Source: an uncultured Muribaculaceae bacterium (GTDB taxonomy: Bacteria; Bacteroidota; Bacteroidia; Bacteroidales; Muribaculaceae). From it: a stretch of DNA of 64,000 nucleotides. Of the stretch, positions 16,421 through 25,036 are shown piece by piece. Each line of letters starts with the position of its first letter. Positions within the stretch are counted from its first letter, which is position 1. The stretch spans positions 1 through 64,000 of the forward strand of contig CAJUDL010000002.1 in NCBI GenBank assembly GCA_910585285.1, written 5' to 3'. The notes beneath the pieces were generated by a model. It did no database searches. It saw only the letters and a list, made by a program, of their open reading frames with translations, and had not been told where the DNA came from. A program made the position numbers and the translations under genes.

Positions 16421-17300
16421 AATATTGACTTTGCTGTTTCTTTCAGTCATCGTATTCCCCTCCTGTGCCGAAGAGAAAGCCATCAACATATGGGAAGGGA
16501 CTTCGTGCAAGGAGAAAGTGATGCTTACGCCTTATATCGCCCCGGGAAAGAACAATATCGCTTGCATCGTATGCCCCGGAGGCAGCTATTTCTGGCTTGA
16601 CAAGAAAACAGAAGGGATCGGCGTTGCGGAATGGCTTCAGAGCCAAGGAATCTCGGCTTTCGTATTGGAATACCGTGTTGCCGGCATAAACGCGTTCATA
16701 TGGCATGACAGGTATTCACGCCGCGGACACCGCTACCCCGACATGCTGCAGGATGTGCAGCGAAGCATCGAGTTAATCCGCAACAATGCCGATAGATACG
16801 GCATCGATTCTAACCGTCTCGGAGTAATGGGATTCTCTGCCGGAGGTCACCTATCCGCGATGTCGGGGATATTCTTTGGCACCAATTCGCTGGCAAGCTT
16901 GGGAATCACACCTGACGTGTCGCTTAAACCCGATTTCATCGCTCCGATATATCCCGTGGTGTCGCTCGTGGATAAATCCACCCATAAACGTTCACGCCGC
17001 GGACTTTTAGGGGAAGGGAAGGCGATATCTCCTGAAATGAAGGATTCCCTTTCTCTTGAGAGACATGTGCACAGGGATATGCCACCCGTTTATCTCATGA
17101 ATTGCGTTGACGACCCTATCGTCGACTATCATAATTCCGTATTACTCGACTCTGCGATGACGGCAGCCGGTGTCAAGCACAGATATGTGCAGTTCAAGAC
17201 CGGAGGACACGGTTTCGGTGTAAATCCGCAGAAAACCACCTCCGAAGCGATAACATGGAAAGATGATTTCATTAACTGGCTAAGGAATCTATTCAAATGA
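16401..17300 (+). CDS. Exported alpha/beta-hydrolase (esterase)
   Basis: A 299-residue alpha/beta hydrolase resembling the acetyl-esterase/BD-FAE group. An N-terminal hydrophobic stretch (residues 5-20) ends in VFPSC, a plausible Bacteroidetes lipobox. An oxyanion-type CPGGSY, the nucleophile elbow GFSAGG and a late GGHGFG histidine motif are visible. As a lipoprotein it would act in the periplasm, for example trimming or transferring acyl groups on the exported polyene (inference). Its ATG at 16401 lies within the end of the oxidoreductase gene, and its stop overlaps the ligase start (ATGA). Confidence 0.8.
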   Translation: MPTRIFKILTLLFLSVIVFPSCAEEKAINIWEGTSCKEKVMLTPYIAPGKNNIACIVCPGGSYFWLDKKTEGIGVAEWLQSQGISAFVLEYRVAGINAFIWHDRYSRRGHRYPDMLQDVQRSIELIRNNADRYGIDSNRLGVMGFSAGGHLSAMSGIFFGTNSLASLGITPDVSLKPDFIAPIYPVVSLVDKSTHKRSRRGLLGEGKAISPEMKDSLSLERHVHRDMPPVYLMNCVDDPIVDYHNSVLLDSAMTAAGVKHRYVQFKTGGHGFGVNPQKTTSEAITWKDDFINWLRNLFK

Positions 17301-18604
17301 ATATGATGAAAGAAGATATAGAATTTCGCTCTCCCGAGGAAATCAAGGAATACCAGAACGGGAGACTCCGCGAAGCGTTGAGCTATCTCGCCGACAATTC
17401 ACCTTTTTATCAGAGGGTGTTCAAGGACAACAACATCAATATCGATGAGATCCAGACGATTGATGACCTTGTGAAGATCCCGTTCACTGAAAAAAAGGAT
17501 CTGCAACTTCATAACGCGGATTTCCTCTGTGTGCCGCCTGAGAAGATAATCGATTACATCACAACATCTGGCACCCTTGGCGATCCCGTGACTTTCGGAT
17601 GCACTGACAAGGATCTTGACAGACTGGCTTTCAACGAGATGAAATCATTTTCCTGCGCCGGTGTAAAACCGGGCAACATCGTGCAACTGATGACAACGCT
17701 CGACAAGCGGTTTATGGCAGGTTTAGCTTATTTTCTCGGAATCCGCAAACTCGGTGCAAGTGTCATCCGAGTGGGTAATGGTATGCCGGAATTGCAGTGG
17801 GATACCATCCGCCGGCTGAAACCTGACACCATAATGTGTGTGCCTTCCTTTATCCTGCGTCTCATCGAATATGCCGAACAGAACGGCATTGACTATCGCA
17901 ATTCCAGCATCAAACGCATAATCGGAATCGGCGAAGGATTGCGTGAGCAGGATTTCACACTCAACCTCCTGGGCAACCGCATAAAGGAGAAATGGGATGT
18001 AGACCTTTTCGCCACATATTCCTCAACCGAGATGGGAGCCACATTCTCTGAGTGTCCCTATGGCTGCGGTGGGCATGTGCATCCTGAGCTTATTATCGTG
18101 GAAATAATCGGCGACAACAATCTTCCGGTAAAAGATGGAGAGGTTGGAGAGGTGGTTGTAACCACTCTCGGAGTCGAAGGAATGCCTCTTCTTCGATTCC
18201 GCACGGGCGATATGAGCTGCAAGATCACCGAGCAATGCAAATGCGGAAGGAATTCATATCGTCTCACACCACTTGTGGGTCGTAAAAACAATATGATAAA
18301 GCTTAAGGGTACTACCATATACCCTCCGGCAATCAACGACGTGCTTGACAACACTCCCTACGTGATCAACTATGTGGTAGAGGTTCGCAACAGTTTTGCC
18401 GGCACAGATGAGGTCGTTGTGAAAGCAGGCATAGCATCGCCACAGCCTTTTGATGTAATCAAGGATCTTAAAGACCGATTCCGCTCAAGAATCCGCGTCG
18501 CTCCCATCGTGGAGATCCTTTCGCCCGAGGACATCGGCAAAATCAACAACCCCGGCAATAACCGGAAACCAATAAAATTCATTGATAATAGGGGGAGGAC
18601 CTAA
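17297..18604 (+). CDS. PaaK-like aryl-CoA/ACP ligase
   Basis: A 435-residue adenylate-forming enzyme of the phenylacetate-CoA ligase type. The P-loop-like motif TTSGTLGDP is at residues 89-97, with ATYSSTEMG near 240 and FRTGDMS near 300. A Cys-rich insertion near residues 250 and 310 (CPYGCGG, CKCG) is common in PaaK relatives. It would activate an aromatic acid starter for loading onto one of the ACPs (inference from aryl polyene pathways). It overlaps the esterase gene by 4 nt and ends 3 nt before the exporter gene. Confidence 0.85.
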   Translation: MNMMKEDIEFRSPEEIKEYQNGRLREALSYLADNSPFYQRVFKDNNINIDEIQTIDDLVKIPFTEKKDLQLHNADFLCVPPEKIIDYITTSGTLGDPVTFGCTDKDLDRLAFNEMKSFSCAGVKPGNIVQLMTTLDKRFMAGLAYFLGIRKLGASVIRVGNGMPELQWDTIRRLKPDTIMCVPSFILRLIEYAEQNGIDYRNSSIKRIIGIGEGLREQDFTLNLLGNRIKEKWDVDLFATYSSTEMGATFSECPYGCGGHVHPELIIVEIIGDNNLPVKDGEVGEVVVTTLGVEGMPLLRFRTGDMSCKITEQCKCGRNSYRLTPLVGRKNNMIKLKGTTIYPPAINDVLDNTPYVINYVVEVRNSFAGTDEVVVKAGIASPQPFDVIKDLKDRFRSRIRVAPIVEILSPEDIGKINNPGNNRKPIKFIDNRGRT

Positions 18605-18607
18605 ACC

Positions 18608-21466
18608 ATGCTACGCCTCTATGACCTCTTCAAGCGACGCCCGCTTCTTGCCTGGGGACTATTTTTAGTCTCCACGGCTGCCCTTGTGCTGTCGTTTCTG
18701 AGACTCGGATATAAGGAGGATATCTCCGATTTCCTTCCTCTCGATGAAAAGAACCACACTGCCATGTCGGTGTATCAGGACATATCCGGTGCCAATAAGA
18801 TCTATGCCATTATCTCCACACGCGACACCACCGATGTGGATCCACAAGAGCTGGCGGATGGCGTAGAGGCGTTTGCTGCTAATATAGAGCAACTGGATTC
18901 CCTCGGCTATCTCAGCGATGTGATGAAGGAGGTTGATATCGAGAAGATGCTTGGCATCACCGATATTGTCTACGAAAAAATCCCTTATTTCCTTACTGAC
19001 AAGGATTATGCGCGAATTGATTCCCTCATGTCTGATCCTGAATATATCGACCGTCAGATTGCTGAAGACAAGAATATGCTCCTCTTCCCTTCTTCGGGAA
19101 TAATGAGCGGGAATATCGCCCGCGACCCTCTGAATCTCTTTTCTCCCGCTTTGGGAAGGTTGAAAAACGGAGGGATGTCAATAAATTTCGACACATACGA
19201 CGGATATATCCTCTCTCCCGACGCTAAAAAGGCCATCGTTATCCTTGAATCAGCATTCGGTGCCCATGAATCGGAACACAATGCCTCGCTTGTGGCGATG
19301 CTTAATGATGCCGTCTCTCTGACAGAAAAGGATAACGGCAATCTCGACATACATATCATCGGCGGTCCGGTAATCGCAGTCGGTAACGCCAACCGTATCA
19401 AGAGCGACAGCGTCCTGGCAATCAGTATTGCGGGGATATTGATATTGCTGCTCCTCATATACGTGTTCCGCAACGCGAGAAACATTCTGCTCATTCTCGT
19501 ATCCGTGGGCTGGGGATGGCTTTTCGCCATGGGTGCAATCGCACTCTATTACGATTCCGTCTCGATAATCGTTATCGGCATAGCATCGGTGATTCTCGGC
19601 ATTGCAGTGAACTATCCTCTCCATCTTATCGACCATCTTAAAGACAGTCTGCATCCCAGGGCTGCCCTTAAAGAAATAATCTCCCCCTTGGTGGTAGGCA
19701 ACGTTACCACTGTAGGCGCGTTTTTATGCCTCGTGCCTCTCAATGCTCCGGCTCTTCATGACTTGGGATTGTTTGCGTCTCTCCTGCTGATAGGCACAAT
19801 CCTCTTCGTGCTTATATTCCTTCCGCATGCCGTCAAGACACGTCAGGCGGGAGACCGGCAGGAACGCAATCCACGACTTATAACCCGACTTGCCGGACTA
19901 TCGCTTGAAAACAATCGCTACGTTGTGTGGGGAGTGCTTATCCTTACTGTCGTATTCGGATTCTTCAGTCTGCGCACGGAGTTTGACTCCGACATGCGCA
20001 ATATAAACTACATGACCGACGAACAGAAGGCTGACATGGAATATTTCTCCGGGTTAGTAAACGAAAGCCGCGACACTGAAAACCTCTATATAGTCAGCAG
20101 TGGCAAAACTTGGGACGAAGCTCTCACACAAAGCGGAATAATCGGCGTTGCCGTTGATTCTCTCGTGAACGCAGGGATGGCTACTCGTCAGAATGAAGTC
20201 AGTTCATTCCTTACCTCCAAAGAGGAACAGGCTCGTCGCTTAGTAAAATGGAATGATTTTCTCGTTAAATACCGGGATTCCCTCTCCTCTTCAATTGCGA
20301 AAGCCGCACAAAACCACGGTTTCAGCGCTGAGGCATTCTCTCCTTTCAACGACATTGTTTCCGCTCAGTATACTCCGCAGGATTTCGAGAGTTTCAAGGA
20401 ATTATATTCCTCTGTATTCATGGGCAACCTCAGTGAAGACACTGAGTCGGAACGCAAATCCATAGTTCAGGTGATAGATGTGCCTCTGAAATCAGCTGAG
20501 GAGATAAAAAACACATTATCTGACCATCGTGAATTCGGCGGACTTGTCTTTGATGTGAAGAGCATGAACGGATCCATCGCCAACACGCTTTCCGATGATT
20601 TCAATTATATCGGCATAGCGTGCGGATTTATAGTGTTCATATTCCTTTGGATTTCGCTCGGCAGCATCGAACTCGCAGTGATTTCATTCATGCCGATGGC
20701 GTTCAGCTGGATATGGATTCTCGGCATTATGGGAATCTTAGGTATAAAGTTCAATATTGTGAACGTGATTCTCGCCACTTTCATCTTCGGACAGGGCGAC
20801 GACTATACAATCTTCATGACCGAAGGACTCACCTACGAATTTGCCTATCGCCGCAAACTGTTGCAATCTTATAAAAACAGCATCGTTGTGTCGGCATTGA
20901 TTATGTTCATAGGTATCGGAACGCTCCTTGTGGCAAAGCATCCCGCCATGCGCTCCTTGGGCGAAATCACGGTTGTGGGCATGATTTCCGTAGTGCTGAT
21001 GGCGTATCTATTCCCTCCGCTGCTTTTCAAGTGGATCACACGCCGCAAGGATGGCTCTCGGCGCCTGTATCCCGTTACCCTCATAAGCATTTTGACCGGC
21101 AGATACAATTTCAGCCGTTCGGATATCCGCCGGAAAAAGAATCAGTCGGAACTCGCATATGCCATTGAATGTGTGATGGGAAGATATCTCTACAAAGGAC
21201 GGGAGATAGAGATTGCCGCAAGGAAAGCCTTGAAAGCCATTGGCAATGAGCCGGATTCTTTGCGCAAATACGCGGATCTTCCTGAAATATATCTCGACGA
21301 GCCGCTTGGAAATGGCGAATTGGCTATCCTGTTGGCTCGTCTGCATCCGAAAAACAAGGTATTTGTATATACCTCTTCAGAAGATGCAAGAGCCATAATA
21401 AAGACATGTGCGGATGGTTTCACACCTAATCTGCATATCCTCGACTCCAAACCTGAAAATATTTGA
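18608..21466 (+). CDS. MMPL/RND-family lipid exporter with extra C-terminal domain
   Basis: A 952-residue transporter of the MMPL family. It has one helix near residue 15, a periplasmic domain to about 265, a helix bundle at about 270-410, a second periplasmic domain and a second bundle at about 665-805. It should extract the finished polyene lipid from the inner membrane and hand it to the LolA homologue (family role; substrate inferred). Beyond residue 850 it carries a soluble tail (YLYKGREIEIAARKALK...NKVFVYTSSEDARAI) that resembles the tail of the GT-acyltransferase fusion. Its stop lies upstream of the next gene's ATG by 3 nt. Confidence 0.9.
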   Translation: MLRLYDLFKRRPLLAWGLFLVSTAALVLSFLRLGYKEDISDFLPLDEKNHTAMSVYQDISGANKIYAIISTRDTTDVDPQELADGVEAFAANIEQLDSLGYLSDVMKEVDIEKMLGITDIVYEKIPYFLTDKDYARIDSLMSDPEYIDRQIAEDKNMLLFPSSGIMSGNIARDPLNLFSPALGRLKNGGMSINFDTYDGYILSPDAKKAIVILESAFGAHESEHNASLVAMLNDAVSLTEKDNGNLDIHIIGGPVIAVGNANRIKSDSVLAISIAGILILLLLIYVFRNARNILLILVSVGWGWLFAMGAIALYYDSVSIIVIGIASVILGIAVNYPLHLIDHLKDSLHPRAALKEIISPLVVGNVTTVGAFLCLVPLNAPALHDLGLFASLLLIGTILFVLIFLPHAVKTRQAGDRQERNPRLITRLAGLSLENNRYVVWGVLILTVVFGFFSLRTEFDSDMRNINYMTDEQKADMEYFSGLVNESRDTENLYIVSSGKTWDEALTQSGIIGVAVDSLVNAGMATRQNEVSSFLTSKEEQARRLVKWNDFLVKYRDSLSSSIAKAAQNHGFSAEAFSPFNDIVSAQYTPQDFESFKELYSSVFMGNLSEDTESERKSIVQVIDVPLKSAEEIKNTLSDHREFGGLVFDVKSMNGSIANTLSDDFNYIGIACGFIVFIFLWISLGSIELAVISFMPMAFSWIWILGIMGILGIKFNIVNVILATFIFGQGDDYTIFMTEGLTYEFAYRRKLLQSYKNSIVVSALIMFIGIGTLLVAKHPAMRSLGEITVVGMISVVLMAYLFPPLLFKWITRRKDGSRRLYPVTLISILTGRYNFSRSDIRRKKNQSELAYAIECVMGRYLYKGREIEIAARKALKAIGNEPDSLRKYADLPEIYLDEPLGNGELAILLARLHPKNKVFVYTSSEDARAIIKTCADGFTPNLHILDSKPENI

Positions 21467-21471
21467 TCGAA

Positions 21472-22761
21472 ATGAAATTATCCGCAGTATTGACCGCAAC
21501 ATTGTTTGCCGTGTCCGCAATCCCGGCTTTTGCCAAGGATTCCGAGAATTATCCGGTTATCAACCCCAATAATTCCGCAACTTTCCGCATCTATGCTCCG
21601 GAGGCGGATGAAGTAATCCTAAAGGGCTCATTCATCAAGGGGAAAAGTTTCGGTCCTTTCAGCCGCGAAGGTAAGATTGAGATGAAGAAGGATGGCGATT
21701 ACTGGACATGCACCACCGATGCTCTCACTTCTGACCTCTATTCATATTGGTATGAAATTGATGAGGAGAAAACCAACGACCCGAATAATCCAGATACCGT
21801 CAGGGATATCGACAATATCCTGAATTATTTCATCATCGGAGGAGGCAATGGTGATTATTACAAAGAGCGGAATGTGGCGCACGGTGATGTGCGGAAGGTA
21901 TGGTATCCCTCCGCATTACCGGGCATGACAAAAAGGCGCATGACCGTTTATCTGCCGGCACAATATAAAACCAACAGCACAAAGAGATTCCCGGTATTGT
22001 ATCTGCTGCATGGATCTGGAGGCGACGAAAACGCATGGGAAGAGTGCGGACGGGCAGTTCAGATTCTCGACAATATGATTGCCGAGGGGAAATGCGAACC
22101 GATGATCGTGGTGATGCCTAACGGCAATGTCGAACTGGCGGCAGCTCCGGGCGAGGATCCGGAGAATCCGGATGTAAAGCCGAAAGCCAACAATATGACC
22201 TCAATGATGGGCAATATCGAGAGCGTGTTTGTTGATGAAGTGGTGAGCTATGTGGATAAGAATTACCGAACGATCAGCGACAAAGAACATCGCGCCATCG
22301 CGGGGTTATCTTTAGGCGGTTTGCATACCCTTTTCATCTCCCTGAACAATCCGCAGACGTTCGATTACGTAGGTCTCTTTTCAGCACAGACCACCAATGC
22401 ACTTAACGACAACCGCATCGGCACAATACGCAGTCTTGGGGATGCGTGGAAGCAGTTCAAAGAGGAGCTTCCGATTGTCGGTAACAGCAAGCTCGACCGC
22501 ACCATCTCCAAATATTCGTCAGGTAATCTTTCTGTATACGAAGATCTTGACAACAAATTGAAGAAGCAGTTCTCCCCTGCCCCGAAACTTTATTACATAG
22601 CCTTCGGTTCGGATGATTTCGTGAAGAAGCTCAACGATGACTATATGAAAAAACTTGACGCCGCCGGCTATCCCTACGTCTACCACCCCTCCGATGGCGG
22701 TCACACCTGGCAGAACTGGCGCCGCTACCTCCTCGACTTCCTCCCCCGCCTCTTCCGCTGA
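21472..22761 (+). CDS. Exported esterase D/enterochelin-esterase-like hydrolase
   Basis: A 429-residue protein from ATG 21472; the earlier TTG at 21463 overlaps the exporter gene and precedes a poorer signal peptide. Residues 1-22 are a signal peptide (IPAFA). Residues 30-125 look like an E-set/CBM48 domain (TFRIYAPEADEVILKG). The rest is an esterase-D-type alpha/beta hydrolase with YLLHGSGGDENAWE, nucleophile motif AGLSLGG and a DGGHTW histidine. Such proteins occur as feruloyl or carbohydrate esterases. Here it may deacylate or process the polyene lipid, or merely be the last gene of the operon. Confidence 0.8.
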   Translation: MKLSAVLTATLFAVSAIPAFAKDSENYPVINPNNSATFRIYAPEADEVILKGSFIKGKSFGPFSREGKIEMKKDGDYWTCTTDALTSDLYSYWYEIDEEKTNDPNNPDTVRDIDNILNYFIIGGGNGDYYKERNVAHGDVRKVWYPSALPGMTKRRMTVYLPAQYKTNSTKRFPVLYLLHGSGGDENAWEECGRAVQILDNMIAEGKCEPMIVVMPNGNVELAAAPGEDPENPDVKPKANNMTSMMGNIESVFVDEVVSYVDKNYRTISDKEHRAIAGLSLGGLHTLFISLNNPQTFDYVGLFSAQTTNALNDNRIGTIRSLGDAWKQFKEELPIVGNSKLDRTISKYSSGNLSVYEDLDNKLKKQFSPAPKLYYIAFGSDDFVKKLNDDYMKKLDAAGYPYVYHPSDGGHTWQNWRRYLLDFLPRLFR

Positions 22762-22765
22762 CCGG

Positions 22766-22786
22766 GAAGCGATAAGAAATCGCTTC
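22766..22786. terminator. Hairpin between convergent operons
   Basis: Arms GAAGCGAT (22766-22773) and ATCGCTTC (22779-22786) with a 5-nt loop lie between the stop of the esterase gene and the 3' end of the minus-strand hom gene. It is placed to stop transcription from both sides, although T-runs are short. Confidence 0.6.
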
Positions 22787-22805
22787 TCAGTCATCCTTAT
22801 CGAGA

Positions 22806-24020
22806 TCAATCATCCTTATCAAGGAAGAAGACGGGGATGTTGGCGATGAATACATCGGGAGCGGAAAGCAGCTGGCGATAGCGCATCATGTCGCGAAGCG
22901 ATATGTCGGCGATAATGTAGTTGTCGGTTTCGGATGTGTACATCTCCCGGATGCGCTCAAACTCGATCAGACCGGGTATGTCGGTGGTCTCGTAATGGAT
23001 ATAGACTTTCAATATCACATCCGTGGTATAAGCCGGAGTGTCGATATAGCTCATCTTCTTGTATTCATATCGGTAGCCATGACGGCGAGCCATGATATCG
23101 CTGAGGATGGATGATGCTGTGGGCAAACCTCCGGCACCTTTCCCGAACATGAACTGACGGTCGTAACATTCACCGCGAATCACCACACCATTGTATTCGT
23201 TGTCAACACTATAGATATAGCGCGACGGTTCCACAAACTCCGGCATCACAAACATGGTGAACTTCGAATCGCAAACCTTCACAACTTGCGCCACAAGCTT
23301 GATCTTCACGCCTTTCTCTCGCGCATAGCGGATGTCCGCATCATGAATCGAGGATATACCGTAAGTGAATATATCTTCGGGCTTTACGTACACCCCCAAG
23401 GCATGCACTGTGATGATGATAAGTTTATAAAGCGAGTCTTTTCCACTGATATCGAACGTAGGATCACTCTCCGCAAAACCGAGATTCTGTGCTTTTTTCA
23501 AGGCTGCCGTATATTCCTCACCATGGTCGAACACGCGGGAGAGGATATAATTAGAAGAGCCGTTGAGTATACCTTTCACTTCAAGAAGAAGATCATTGTC
23601 GTAATACTCTTCAAGATTGCGGATCACCGGGATGGAACCGCAGGAGGAGGCATCATAAAGAATTGCAGTGTGATGTTTCTCCTGAAGTTCGATAAGTTCC
23701 GGAAGATGAACCGCAATCATCGCCTTGGATCCGGACACCACGGGCAACCCTTTTTTAAGCGCGGTAGTCACGATTCGGTAAGATGCCGATGCATCGTCAA
23801 CCACCTCCACGATAAGATTGATGTCGGGATCATTGAAGATATCGTCGGCATCATCGGTAAGAATCCCGTCTGGGATCTCGATGTCACGTTCCTTATTGAT
23901 GTTGCGCACGCATACGCGGCGTATGGATGCGTGGGCGTTTTTTGCACTCATTATAACGCGGTAGACACCTTGCCCTACCGTGCCGAAGCCAAAGAGCCCT
24001 ATCTTGATTTCCTGATTCAT
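22806..24020 (-). CDS. hom: Homoserine dehydrogenase
   Basis: A 404-residue monofunctional homoserine dehydrogenase. The NAD(P)-binding motif GLFGFGTVGQGVYR is at residues 8-21. The substrate region shows KGILNGSSNYILSR, GFAESDPTFDISGKDSLYKL and GKGAGGLPTASS, all family signatures. It converts aspartate semialdehyde to homoserine, the substrate of MetX. The gene overlaps metX by 4 nt, giving an operon metY-metX-hom on the minus strand. A C-terminal segment after about residue 330 may be regulatory. There is no fused aspartokinase. Confidence 0.93.
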   Translation of the reverse strand: MNQEIKIGLFGFGTVGQGVYRVIMSAKNAHASIRRVCVRNINKERDIEIPDGILTDDADDIFNDPDINLIVEVVDDASASYRIVTTALKKGLPVVSGSKAMIAVHLPELIELQEKHHTAILYDASSCGSIPVIRNLEEYYDNDLLLEVKGILNGSSNYILSRVFDHGEEYTAALKKAQNLGFAESDPTFDISGKDSLYKLIIITVHALGVYVKPEDIFTYGISSIHDADIRYAREKGVKIKLVAQVVKVCDSKFTMFVMPEFVEPSRYIYSVDNEYNGVVIRGECYDRQFMFGKGAGGLPTASSILSDIMARRHGYRYEYKKMSYIDTPAYTTDVILKVYIHYETTDIPGLIEFERIREMYTSETDNYIIADISLRDMMRYRQLLSAPDVFIANIPVFFLDKDD

Positions 24021-25036
24021 TTCTCTATAAATGGTTTTAGTATATTGTTCAATTGCTCATGCTCCACAAGAAAGCCGTCATGACCGAAAAGGGAGTCTAT
24101 CTCGAAATATTCAGCCCCGGGTATCATCGAACAAAGGCGCTTCATCTCCTGTGGCGTGAATATTATATCAGTCGACAGACCTATCACCACTGTCTGCGCC
24201 TCGATACGAGACAGGGCAGCCTCCACCCCTCCGCGATCGCGTCCGATATCATGCGTATCGAACGAGTCGAGAATCGACATGTAGGAATAGGCGTTATAAC
24301 GGCGACAAAGCTTTTCTCCCTGGTATCGCTGATAGGTGCAAGCTCGGTGCTTATCTTTGAAAATATCATGTCCAGCGAGATTCTGCTGGGTGATGTTGTA
24401 GCCAGGATTTCCGCGATATGTCAAGAGACCGATAGCCCTCGCTGCCGCCATTCCCGCCATTCCCGCCTGAGGATCACGTGCGCCGAAGGTCGGGTCAGCC
24501 TCTATCGCCATACGCTGCGTCTCGTCTATGGCTATTGCCCACGGGGACGCCTTGGCATCTGTAGCTATGAGAATAAGTTTGTCAAACCTGTCGGTCTCTT
24601 CTGCAATCCATTCAAGTGCCTGAAAACCGCCTACCGAACTTCCCACAAGCGCATGAATCCTGCCGATGCCAAGATGATCTGCCAAAAGGCGGTGGACATT
24701 CACTATATCTCGCATTGTCACCCGCGGGAAATCTCCGTAATATGGTTCTCCGGTAGCCGGATTCTCGGAGAGGGGACCAGTCGTGCCGTAACAAGATCCT
24801 AAAATATTCGCGCATATCACAAACCATTTGTCGGGATCAAGAAAACAATCCTTCTCTATGGTATGCGGCCACCAATCTGCAACATCACTGTTGGCTGTAA
24901 GGGCATGGCACACCCACACCACATTCGACCGGTCTTCATTCAATGTGCCGTATGTGTTATATGCGATCGTAAGATCTCGGATCTCCTCCCCTGATTCAAG
25001 ACGAAACGGATCTGACAGATGATAATAACTTATCAT
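24017..25036 (-). CDS. metX: Homoserine O-acetyltransferase
   Basis: A 339-residue alpha/beta-hydrolase of the MetX family. The nucleophile is Ser134 in VGSSVGGFQALEW. The acid is in GLSTDIIF and the histidine in FGHDGFLVEH near the C-terminus. It lacks extra C-terminal domains. It activates homoserine with an acyl group (usually acetyl) for sulfhydrylation by MetY, whose gene overlaps it by 4 nt. The acetyl versus succinyl preference cannot be read safely from the sequence. Confidence 0.93.
   Translation of the reverse strand: MISYYHLSDPFRLESGEEIRDLTIAYNTYGTLNEDRSNVVWVCHALTANSDVADWWPHTIEKDCFLDPDKWFVICANILGSCYGTTGPLSENPATGEPYYGDFPRVTMRDIVNVHRLLADHLGIGRIHALVGSSVGGFQALEWIAEETDRFDKLILIATDAKASPWAIAIDETQRMAIEADPTFGARDPQAGMAGMAAARAIGLLTYRGNPGYNITQQNLAGHDIFKDKHRACTYQRYQGEKLCRRYNAYSYMSILDSFDTHDIGRDRGGVEAALSRIEAQTVVIGLSTDIIFTPQEMKRLCSMIPGAEYFEIDSLFGHDGFLVEHEQLNNILKPFIEK

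Noticed and set aside
3020..21466. Dialkylresorcinol (full flexirubin) cluster
   Set aside because: No DarA/DarB-type cyclase or ketosynthase III pair is present, so only the polyene-type half can be supported.
23286..24083. 265-residue plus-strand ORF opposite hom and metX
   Set aside because: Antisense to a clear homoserine dehydrogenase; the product has no protein-like pattern.
24053..25022. Plus-strand ORFs opposite metX
   Set aside because: Overlap the complete MetX coding region with all catalytic motifs; product sequence looks random.
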